Source: Rhodospirillales bacterium (GTDB taxonomy: Bacteria; Pseudomonadota; Alphaproteobacteria; Rhodospirillales; Casp-alpha2). From it: a DNA stretch of 12,011 nucleotides. Where the stretch lies: NCBI GenBank assembly GCA_018664265.1, contig JABJOR010000247.1, forward strand, positions 1 through 12,011, written 5' to 3'. This document shows, piece after piece, positions 1 through 5,430 of this stretch. The notes below the pieces were generated by a model, which had not been told where the DNA came from, did no database searches, and saw nothing but the letters and a program-made list of their open reading frames with translations. Both the position numbers and the translations under genes were made by a program. Positions within the stretch are counted from its first letter, which is position 1. Every line of letters starts with the position of its first letter.

Positions 1-546
1 ATATGCAGCGGGGCCGCGTGTCGAGCCTCCTCCATCACTGGCTGTTGCAATTGGCACAACGCCAGCGGCCACCATTCCCGCTGAACCACCACTGGAACCG
101 CCCGGTGTCCGTTGGATGTCCCAGGGGTTTCGGGTAATGCCCGAAAGCTTGGATTCTGTTGTTCCTGTTAAACCGAATTCAGGCGTAGTGGTTCGCCCGA
201 GAACGACCGCTCCTGCATCAAGGAGTCGTTCGATAGCGGTGCTAGTAATATCGGCGATGAAGCCCTTTGTAAGCAAACTACCCATTTCACTTAGTTGCCC
301 TGCTTCGGAAAATGCCAGGTCTTTTTTTAAAATTGGAACGCCGTGCAAGCGGCCTTTTGGCAGTTTATCAAGATAGGGTTGCTTAGCTCTGTCAGAATAT
401 ACCTCTACTACCGCATTCAACTCGGGATTTACCAATTCAATGGCCTTAACTGCGAGATCAGCCAGTTCCTTTGGTGATATCTGGTTTTTTGATACCAGTT
501 CCGCTAACCCTGTTGCGTCGTATTTTGCATATTCTGAAAGGTTCAT
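1..546 (-). CDS. Amidase signature family enzyme (N-terminal part, runs off window)
   Basis: This frame starts at the ATG at 546-544 and stays open to the window edge, giving 182 residues of a family usually about 450-500 long. It carries the amidase-signature core: a Lys-Asp pair at residues 75-76 (catalytic Lys75), the glycine/serine loop PGGSSGGSAG at 148-157 (Ser151 the likely cis-serine) and DGGGSTRGPAA at 171-181 with nucleophile Ser175. The 24-residue spacing between the two serines matches the family. Such enzymes hydrolyse amide bonds through a Ser-cisSer-Lys triad in the cytoplasm. No signal peptide or membrane segment is visible. The substrate cannot be read from this part; GatA-type tRNA amidotransferase is less likely because no gatC or gatB is present and the neighbours are a GntR regulator and a solute-binding protein, which suggests catabolism of an imported amide. 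It is transcribed divergently from that regulator. Confidence 0.88.
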   Translation of the reverse strand, partial: MNLSEYAKYDATGLAELVSKNQISPKELADLAVKAIELVNPELNAVVEVYSDRAKQPYLDKLPKGRLHGVPILKKDLAFSEAGQLSEMGSLLTKGFIADITSTAIERLLDAGAVVLGRTTTPEFGLTGTTESKLSGITRNPWDIQRTPGGSSGGSAGMVAAGVVPIATASDGGGSTRGPAAY

Positions 547-616
547 CGTTTTATCCCATGAGTAAACTCAGATGATGCATTTTGTGCAATGCTGAAGAGC
601 TAAATATTTGTACATG

Positions 617-633
617 CCGTATTATCAATACGG
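617..633. repeat. Perfect short inverted repeat in the amidase leader
   Basis: CCGTATT and AATACGG flank a 3-nt centre (ATC), a perfect 7-bp palindrome lying 71 bases before the amidase start codon. It could form a small hairpin in the amidase 5' leader or be a protein-binding site. It does not resemble the nearby AACTGTTG elements, so it is probably not a site for the same regulator. There is no U-tract, so it is not a convincing terminator on either strand. Confidence 0.4.
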
Positions 634-677
634 GTGTTGAAATAAGGTAGGTTTATAGTTTGCTCAATACTGTAAAT

Positions 678-710
678 TGTCAACAGTTTTCTGTTTTTAG
701 ACAACTGTTG
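678..710. promoter_or_regulatory. Probable operator of the GntR regulator between amidase and gntR
   Basis: CAACAGTT at 681-688 and AACTGTTG at 703-710 are exact reverse complements centred 22 bp apart, about two helical turns. The left element extends to TGTCAACAGTTT (678-689), whose reverse complement AAACTGTTGACA recurs exactly at 1572-1583 in front of the solute-binding protein gene. FCD-type GntR dimers bind short palindromes of this kind, commonly next to their own gene. On the plus strand the right arm runs into TTGGTA (708-713), followed after 18 bp by TATATA (732-737), a possible -35/-10 for gntR. On the minus strand the left arm contains TTGACA, a possible -35 for the amidase, although the nearest TATAAA is 20 bp away. 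Binding here could repress both genes. The regulator assignment is inference. Confidence 0.6.
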
Positions 711-776
711 GTAAACAAACAATGATTCTGCTATATAATCAGAAGGGCATGATCGCGTAGAAGGAAATACCAAAAT

Positions 777-1484
777 ATGCAGCAAGATGGCAAAATGAAG
801 AAATCAGCATTTGGTGTTGTGCAACAAGCCAGCCTTGTCGAGCAAGTTCGTGATAATATACTGGCTGCAATTATCAAAGGTGAACTGCCACCGGGAGATC
901 GCCTTTCTGAATCTGATCTGGCACGCCGTATGGGGGTTAGCCGTGGGCCGGTTCGTGAGGCTGCAAGGTTGCTGGAGCAACGTGGGTTTCTTCGTTCTGA
1001 ACCCAGGCGCGGTTTTTTTGTTCGAGCCGTCACCATTAATGACATTAAAAATCTCCACGAACTGAGATCCTGTATTTCTATCTATGCCGCCAGAAAGGCT
1101 AAAGAGGTAGCAACAGCTGAAGATATCCAGACTCTCAGGGGCTTGTACGATGGTGTGTGTGCTGTGGCCAGAGGCCGCGATGACCCTCTGGCCCCGCTGG
1201 AGGCTAATTATGCAATCCACCGATTTATTTTTCAGTTAACCGGAAACCCGAGATACACTGCTTTGCTTGAAGACATTCTTTGGGAGGGGCGACAAATTGC
1301 GTCCCTGGTGAATAAGGCTGAAGACACGTCGGGTGCTTATTTCGTCGAAACATTGCTTCCGTTGATTGATGCATTTGAAAATGGTGATGCCCAGAGCGTA
1401 GGTGCTGCTATGGGTGAATTCTTGCAGATAAACCATGAAAGTGTTTTGGAGTTTTTCGAGCTCCATGTGGATTCTGTTTCTTAA
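777..1484 (+). CDS. GntR family transcriptional regulator, FadR/FCD subfamily
   Basis: This 235-residue protein has the usual size for the FCD subfamily. Residues 17-85 form the winged helix-turn-helix, with the characteristic run GDRLSESDLARRMGVSRGPV (40-59) and a wing ending in RRGFFV (78-83). Residues about 90-225 form the helical effector domain. In most FCD proteins an Asp and three His bind a metal; here the first His is kept (His148) but the Asp position reads Asn144, and the two C-terminal His positions align by hand to Leu193 and Phe215, so the metal site looks lost. It is divergent from the amidase and upstream of the solute-binding protein, and matching operator-like palindromes occur in both control regions, so it is probably the local ligand-responsive repressor. 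The ATG at 777 follows AAGGA at 761-765; Met7 (795) is a possible later start. Confidence 0.92.
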   Translation: MQQDGKMKKSAFGVVQQASLVEQVRDNILAAIIKGELPPGDRLSESDLARRMGVSRGPVREAARLLEQRGFLRSEPRRGFFVRAVTINDIKNLHELRSCISIYAARKAKEVATAEDIQTLRGLYDGVCAVARGRDDPLAPLEANYAIHRFIFQLTGNPRYTALLEDILWEGRQIASLVNKAEDTSGAYFVETLLPLIDAFENGDAQSVGAAMGEFLQINHESVLEFFELHVDSVS

Positions 1485-1542
1485 GCCTTCAAAATAAAAC
1501 TCTCCGACAATGCGTGCCAGTGGTTAAATCCAGGGCAAAAAT

Positions 1543-1586
1543 TTGACTCGACAATTTTTTTATAATTATGTAAACTGTTGACAGTT
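1543..1586 (+). promoter_or_regulatory. Operator palindrome and weak promoter of the solute-binding protein gene
   Basis: AACTGT-TG-ACAGTT at 1573-1586 is a perfect palindrome with 6-bp arms. Its AAACTGTTGACA part (1572-1583) is identical, on the other strand, to 678-689 near gntR, so the same regulator probably binds both. Possible promoter elements are TCGACA (1548-1553) and TAAACT (1571-1576) with a 17-bp spacer, which would place the operator over the -10; TTGACT (1543-1548) is an alternative -35. The promoter boxes are weak matches, while the palindrome and its recurrence are directly visible. The whole 167-bp gap between gntR and the next gene has no clear terminator. Confidence 0.55.
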
Positions 1587-1651
1587 GACCAGATATTCAA
1601 AAAGGCAATCAAGCCATTATCTATTACTAAACGCCACAACAGGAGGTTTCT

Positions 1652-3262
1652 ATGGATAACAATGATTCGAACCCACAGCTTAGCTGGATGGGATCCAGAT
1701 TGAGAGCCGGGAAGATTACTCGACGTGATTTTATCGGTACGGCCACATCAATCGGGCTTGGCATGGCGATTTCTGCAAGTTTGGCGGATCAGGCTCTAGC
1801 GAGTGCGTCACCTCGCAAGGGTGGCACATTGAAAGTTGCCATGGGGCATGGTGAGTCCGGTGATATTCTTGACCCAGCCTCTCTGTTTAATGGCTACCAG
1901 TGGGCTTTGAATTATGCATTTCGTAATACACTCACCCAGATTGGCCCTGGTAACGTTGTAGAGCCAGGCCTTGCTATAAGTTGGGAAGCAATCCCCGGTG
2001 CCAAACAATGGACCTTTGAGCTTCGCCAGGGTGTTGAATTTAGTAACGGTAAATCCATGACTACGGAAGATGTTATTGCATCGATTAATCATCACCGTGG
2101 TGAAGACAGTAAATCCTTCGTGAAACCAATCGCCAATGAGATAGCCTCGATCAAAACGGACGGGAAAAACAAGATTATATTTGAACTGGTTTCGGGGAAT
2201 GCTGATTTACCAGATATGCTCGCATCGGGAGGTTTCTCGATCTGCCCTGCGAATGCCGATGGAAGCATTGATTGGCAATCACACATTGGGACTGGCGGTT
2301 ACCTGCTCAAAGAATATGAGCCAGGCATCAGATCGTACCTGTTACGCAATCCTAATTATTGGCGGGATGATCGTGCTTTTGCAAACGACATTGAATTCTT
2401 GACGATTCAGGATCCTGTTGCTCGAGAAAATGCGCTGAAATCGGGTGTGGTAGATGTAATTGATAAAGTCGATCTTAAAACGGCAGCATTTCTGAACCGT
2501 GTAGAAAATATTCATGTTGAGGAAACAACCGGCCCTCTGCATTACTGTTACCCCATGATGACCAATGTAGCTCCGTTTGATAACAACGACATCCGTATGG
2601 CAATGAAATATGCCATTGATCGGGAACTCTTGCTGAAAACTATCCTGAATGGTCATGGTTCTGTTGGTAATGATACACCGATTGGGCCTTCCTATCAGTA
2701 TCATGATGCATCTATCGAACAGAGAAAATATGATCCTGATAAAGCACGCTTCCATCTCAAAAAAGCCGGGTTGAGCTCCATTGATGTATCTATCAGTGCA
2801 GCAGATGCAGCATATGCTGGGGCTGTCGATGCCACCGTTATGTTCAAAGAAACCGCAAAGCGCGGTGGCATCAATATTAATGTCGTGCGCGAACCCAATG
2901 ATGGGTATTGGTCAGATGTCTGGATGAAGAAGCCTGTCTACGCTGACTACTGGGGCGGCTATACAACAGAGAGTGAAATGCTTGCTACTGGATATCTTCC
3001 CGGAGCAGCATGGAATGAAACGTACTTTGATCATGCTCGTTTTACTGAAGTTCTATTAGCAGCAAAAGCAGAGCTTGATCCTTCAAAACGCAGAGGCATG
3101 TATTCCGAACTGCAAATGATTCTGAGGGATGAGGGGGGTAATATTGTGCCACTTTTCGCCAATGAAGTTCTTGCGCGAAGCGATAAGGTTAATCATGGGG
3201 CGCTATCTTCAGATCGTGGAATGGATGGCCGGCACATTCTTGAACGCTGGTGGGTCGTTTAA
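1652..3262 (+). CDS. ABC transporter solute-binding protein, family 5 (peptide/nickel type), Tat-exported
   Basis: This 536-residue protein has the normal length for family-5 binding proteins (the DppA/OppA type). It opens with a twin-arginine signal: TRRDFIG at residues 23-29, a hydrophobic stretch at about 30-50 and a likely cleavage site after ALASA (near 52), so it should be exported folded to the periplasm. The mature part starts with the typical GGTLKVAMGHGESGDILDPA and contains WTFELRQGVEFSNGKSMTTEDV in mid N-lobe, both family hallmarks. It would deliver oligopeptides or another small ligand to an inner-membrane ABC permease. No permease or ATPase gene follows: a terminator and convergent fliP come next, so it is an orphan here or works with a transporter encoded elsewhere. 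A strong AGGAGG (1641-1646) precedes the ATG. Adjacent regulator and amidase suggest a shared amide or peptide-like substrate; this is inference. Confidence 0.93.
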   Translation: MDNNDSNPQLSWMGSRLRAGKITRRDFIGTATSIGLGMAISASLADQALASASPRKGGTLKVAMGHGESGDILDPASLFNGYQWALNYAFRNTLTQIGPGNVVEPGLAISWEAIPGAKQWTFELRQGVEFSNGKSMTTEDVIASINHHRGEDSKSFVKPIANEIASIKTDGKNKIIFELVSGNADLPDMLASGGFSICPANADGSIDWQSHIGTGGYLLKEYEPGIRSYLLRNPNYWRDDRAFANDIEFLTIQDPVARENALKSGVVDVIDKVDLKTAAFLNRVENIHVEETTGPLHYCYPMMTNVAPFDNNDIRMAMKYAIDRELLLKTILNGHGSVGNDTPIGPSYQYHDASIEQRKYDPDKARFHLKKAGLSSIDVSISAADAAYAGAVDATVMFKETAKRGGININVVREPNDGYWSDVWMKKPVYADYWGGYTTESEMLATGYLPGAAWNETYFDHARFTEVLLAAKAELDPSKRRGMYSELQMILRDEGGNIVPLFANEVLARSDKVNHGALSSDRGMDGRHILERWWVV

Positions 3263-3316
3263 CACCAGCAATATTTCATGATTTACCGAAACTATATGTT
3301 TCATTCTATCAAAAAG

Positions 3317-3349
3317 AACTAACCTCAAATGGATCATTTGAGGTTAGTT
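3317..3349. terminator. Bidirectional intrinsic terminator between convergent genes
   Basis: A perfect 15-bp stem (3317-3331 with 3335-3349, loop GAT) is followed on the plus strand by a T-rich run (TTTATTTTT from about 3348) and on the minus strand by TTCTTTTTG. It sits between the convergent stops of the solute-binding protein gene (3262) and fliP (3366), and serves both. Confidence 0.9.
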
Positions 3350-3365
3350 TATTTTTAGACCTCTG

Positions 3366-4157
3366 TTAGGCTCCGAAGCTTCGGACTAGAGTTCCAACCA
3401 CCAGATACCATCCATCAACCAGAACAAAGAAAATAATTTTGAATGGCAAGGCGATGATGATCGGTGGCAGCATCATCATACCCATGGCCATGAGGACGGA
3501 TGCGACAACCATATCAATAACCAGAAATGGTACAAATATCAGAAAGCCAATTTCAAAGGCCCTGCGTATTTCACTTATCATGAACGCAGGAACCAGGGTG
3601 CGCATTGGAATGCCTTCTTCTAGTTCTTCTTCACTGACTTTGGCAATGCCAAGGAACAGGTCCAGATCCTTTTCGCGAACATGCTTCAACATGAATGTAT
3701 GAAACGGAACGGCTGCCCTATCGAAGGCTTCAAATTCATCAATTTCATTATCAAGAAGAGGCCTGATGCCATCATTAAAGGATTCTTCAAAGACGGGCAT
3801 CATAATAAAAACGGTCAAAAACAATGCCAGACTCATCAATACCTGATTGGGTGGAGCCTGTTGGGTTCCCATCGCTGTGCGGACAAAAGACAGCACGATG
3901 ACTATTCGTGTGAATGATGTGACCATGATCAGAATGCTTGGTGCAATCGTGACGACTGTCATCATCACAATTAGCTGAATGATCCGTCCTGTTGCCTCAC
4001 CGCCACCCTCGCCCATATCGAGAGAGAATGTTTGTGCGTCAGCTTGCCCCGCAAGGGTTAGGAAGACCAGCAGACCAGCTACACCGGCGCCTATTGCCAG
4101 AGCGAACCTTTTTGGGCTGATTTTACGGTTATTATTTTTCAACATAGTCGGGAACAT
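3366..4157 (-). CDS. fliP: Flagellar type III export gate protein FliP
   Basis: This 263-residue protein is FliP, the core of the FliP5FliQ4FliR1 export gate in the centre of the MS ring. It begins with a cleavable signal peptide (basic 7-17, hydrophobic 18-36, likely cleavage after QADA near 41), as known for FliP. A first membrane segment follows at about 58-80, with the family signature SFTRIVIVLSFVRTAMGTQQ at 81-100 and PPNQVL after it. Two further hydrophobic segments lie near 185-240, around the conserved ISEIRRAFEIGF. The alternative start Met5 (4145) would shorten the signal peptide's N-region; neither start has a clear Shine-Dalgarno, which fits translation coupled to fliO, ending 6 bases upstream. 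It is last in the fhlB-ORF104-fliO-fliP operon. Partners FliQ and FliR are encoded in the divergent operon. Confidence 0.97.
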   Translation of the reverse strand: MFPTMLKNNNRKISPKRFALAIGAGVAGLLVFLTLAGQADAQTFSLDMGEGGGEATGRIIQLIVMMTVVTIAPSILIMVTSFTRIVIVLSFVRTAMGTQQAPPNQVLMSLALFLTVFIMMPVFEESFNDGIRPLLDNEIDEFEAFDRAAVPFHTFMLKHVREKDLDLFLGIAKVSEEELEEGIPMRTLVPAFMISEIRRAFEIGFLIFVPFLVIDMVVASVLMAMGMMMLPPIIIALPFKIIFFVLVDGWYLVVGTLVRSFGA

Positions 4158-4163
4158 TATTTA

Positions 4164-4502
4164 TCATATGTCTTGTTTGAGCTCTGTTTCCAGAGCGTTG
4201 GAAAACGAGTTTCCGGTTGTGTCGATAGAGGGAATATCAGTTGCATCATAGGATTCCACAATCTGCTCTGCATTGATACCCAGTAAAATCAAGTGTTCAC
4301 GATTGTCACGGCGAACGAGGACCAGCTTACGTTTCATCTCCAGATTGGTAACTTCCAGAATAACAACACGTTTGTTTTTGTGGCCGAGAGTGGGCGTTGG
4401 TGAGCCGAATCCGAATCGTCTGGCGACGACAGTTAATAACCCGATGAGGGCTAAAACAAAAATTAACGACAGCGCGGCTTGAATATAATCACCCCAATTC
4501 AT
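4164..4502 (-). CDS. fliO: Flagellar biosynthesis protein FliO
   Basis: This 112-residue protein fits FliO, which helps assemble and stabilise the FliP ring during export-gate biogenesis. It has one N-terminal membrane segment (about residues 8-28, rich in Leu/Ile/Ala/Val) followed by Arg-Arg, then a small cytoplasmic domain containing KRKLVLVRRDNREHLILLG (57-75). The last part is the FliO hallmark of a conserved beta region ending in hLLG. The tail after about residue 90 is polar and looks disordered. Its ATG overlaps the stop of the upstream small gene by four bases (ATGA at 4502-4499), and fliP starts six bases after its stop, so it is translationally coupled on both sides. FliO is poorly conserved in sequence, so the call rests on topology, motif and the fliP neighbour together. 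Confidence 0.9.
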   Translation of the reverse strand: MNWGDYIQAALSLIFVLALIGLLTVVARRFGFGSPTPTLGHKNKRVVILEVTNLEMKRKLVLVRRDNREHLILLGINAEQIVESYDATDIPSIDTTGNSFSNALETELKQDI

Positions 4503-4813
4503 TCGTCGTGGCCCTCTTTTGTTGAATTGATATCTGTTTGAGCAGCCTTCGGCGCTTGCTTCAGATAGGACCTTTCAAGAATTGTAATTTCATCAACCAT
4601 GCCTTTAAGGTCGGATAGCAGGGTATCTCGTTCTTCTTCATTTAGAGTGTTAATCTCTGCAAGTAATCGGCTGGACAGGTTTTTAATGCGAACATCCAAA
4701 TTTTTCAGATTGGAGGTATCTCCTGACAATGTATTTTTTGTGGCCCTGTTGAGTAACTCCCTGACGTTTTTAATCTCCTCGTTCAGATCAGGCTGTATGT
4801 TTTGTTCATTCAT
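4499..4813 (-). CDS. Small helical protein of unknown function in the fliO-fliP operon
   Basis: I do not recognise this 104-residue protein. It is hydrophilic and has no signal peptide or membrane segment. Residues about 8-28 and 35-88 look like amphipathic helices with Leu/Ile at heptad-like spacing (for example LKNLDVRIKNLSSRLLAEI at 36-54 and LLSDLKGMVDEITILERSYL at 65-84). The overall shape is that of a two-helix or coiled-coil protein. It overlaps fhlB upstream and fliO downstream by four bases each (ATGA at both ends), which argues strongly that it is a real gene co-translated with flagellar export proteins. Size and helical character would suit an export chaperone or escort of the FlgN/FliT type, but I see no diagnostic motif, so that remains a guess. 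It could also be a lineage-specific accessory of the export gate. Confidence 0.8.
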   Translation of the reverse strand: MNEQNIQPDLNEEIKNVRELLNRATKNTLSGDTSNLKNLDVRIKNLSSRLLAEINTLNEEERDTLLSDLKGMVDEITILERSYLKQAPKAAQTDINSTKEGHDE

Positions 4814-5229
4814 TTGCTGGACTCTTCACGGATTGGATTTAGAGGGGGTGTGTCAATTTGGCTTTCTGGCCCCCCAGAGTCCAGAGAAGAGTCCAGAGAA
4901 GTATCCAAAACGGAAGGCCAATTCCCATTGGCCCGATATACGTAAATAAGAATCTCAGCAACGGCTGCAAATGCTTCGGGCGGAATTTCATCATCGAGAT
5001 CAATTGCGCTAAGCAATTCTGCAAGATCAGCATCTTCGCGAACTTTAATGCCGTTGGCAAAAGCAATTTCAAGTATTTGTTCGGCAACTTTACCATGCCC
5101 GCCAGCGAGCACACGGGGCGGCGCACCTGTTTCAGGGTCGTACCCAAGGGCTACGGCTATTGTTTCTTTTTGCCGGTTTCCCTGATTTTTATTTTTTTCT
5201 TCATTTTCAGTGGCGTTATCTGTTGGCAC
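4810..5229 (-). CDS. FhlB-like protein: cytoplasmic homologue of the FlhB C-terminal switch domain
   Basis: This 139-residue protein matches the FlhB cytoplasmic domain without the membrane part. IAVALGYDPETGAPPRVLAG (24-43) aligns with AVALNY after the NPTH site of the FlhB at 7876-8946. DLDDEIPPEAFAAVAEILIY (77-96) aligns with its EIDEEIPMEHYQAVAEVIGY. The autocleavage motif is absent: positions aligned to NPTH read QKET (20-23). This is typical of FhlB (YlqH-like) proteins, which can support export switching without being cleaved. The N-terminal 20 residues are polar and Lys/Asn-rich; the C-terminal tail (about 105-139) is Ser/Asp/Pro-rich with a tandem repeat. The start is GTG (5229-5227): an in-frame TAA lies upstream with no ATG, GTG or TTG in between. 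It opens the minus-strand export operon, with a stop overlapping the next start. Confidence 0.88.
   Translation of the reverse strand: MPTDNATENEEKNKNQGNRQKETIAVALGYDPETGAPPRVLAGGHGKVAEQILEIAFANGIKVREDADLAELLSAIDLDDEIPPEAFAAVAEILIYVYRANGNWPSVLDTSLDSSLDSGGPESQIDTPPLNPIREESSK
4877..4900. repeat. Tandem 12-bp repeat inside the fhlB 3' end
   Basis: GAGTCCAGAGAA occurs twice in perfect tandem (4877-4888 and 4889-4900), followed by a decayed third unit. It is in frame and encodes a repeated SLDS-like tail (DTSLDSSLDS, about residues 109-118 of the FhlB-like protein). Changes in copy number would alter tail length by four residues without a frameshift. Confidence 0.8.
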
Positions 5230-5239
5230 GGTAATAGCC
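5224..5239 (+). promoter_or_regulatory. Possible sigma-54 (-24/-12) promoter facing flgB
   Basis: TGGCAC at 5224-5229, five bases, then TAGC at 5235-5238 has the exact spacing of the sigma-54 consensus (TGGCAC-N5-TTGC), with one mismatch in the -12 element. The essential GG and GC dinucleotides are both present. It would start transcription near 5250 toward flgB, leaving a leader of about 180 nt. It overlaps the GTG start codon of the divergent fhlB gene, so part of the match is also coding. Sigma-54 drives late flagellar genes in some alphaproteobacteria, but use here is unproven. Confidence 0.3.
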
Positions 5240-5253
5240 TGGAATCGTTGTTG

Positions 5254-5268
5254 TTAATAATAGAGTAA
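5254..5268. promoter_or_regulatory. Near-consensus CtrA box
   Basis: TTAA (5254-5257), seven bases, then GTAA (5265-5268) continuing as CCAT. The CtrA consensus is TTAA-N7-TTAA, often TTAACCAT for a half site, so this differs at one base. It lies 25 bp upstream of the fhlB start codon and 162 bp upstream of flgB, within the shared divergent region. Confidence 0.45.
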
Positions 5269-5310
5269 CCATGTTTACCCTCTTGGAACATCATTTATAG
5301 AGGCAAAATG

Positions 5311-5336
5311 GTAAAAGAAGGTTAACCACTTATTAA
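5311..5336. promoter_or_regulatory. CtrA box (perfect TTAA-N7-TTAA) with an additional phased half site
   Basis: TTAA at 5322-5325 and TTAA at 5333-5336 are separated by exactly seven bases, the full consensus for the alphaproteobacterial response regulator CtrA; the first half continues as TTAACCA, close to the preferred TTAACCAT. A third half site, GTAA at 5311-5314, also lies seven bases upstream, so three half sites recur every 11 bp on one face of the helix. TTAATT (5333-5338) and CTATAT (5356-5361) are 17 bp apart and could be the -35 and -10 of the flgB promoter, the arrangement expected for a CtrA-activated class II flagellar operon. The site is 94 bp upstream of the flgB start codon. 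Confidence 0.65.
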
Positions 5337-5340
5337 TTTG

Positions 5341-5359
5341 ATAGGCAGATAATGCCTAT
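5341..5359. promoter_or_regulatory. Perfect inverted repeat at the presumed flgB promoter
   Basis: ATAGGCA (5341-5347) and TGCCTAT (5353-5359) are exact reverse complements around GATAA. It begins four bases after the perfect CtrA box and overlaps the candidate -10, which would suit a second regulator's operator. If transcription starts upstream of it, it would instead form a short RNA hairpin with a 5-nt loop. No T-tract follows, so it is not a terminator. Confidence 0.45.
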
Positions 5360-5430
5360 ATGGAAATTTACAGGCAACGACATCGTCATTGTCTGCGTGG
5401 ATTTACGACGGATAGGAAAGGCAGCAGGTA

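Noticed and set aside
116..376. Plus-strand open frame of 86 codons
   Set aside because: It lies opposite the amidase, whose complementary frame carries clear catalytic motifs; the plus-strand translation is low-complexity and family-less.
804..1220. Long minus-strand frame opposite gntR
   Set aside because: A shadow of the GntR gene; no ribosome binding site or recognisable domain.
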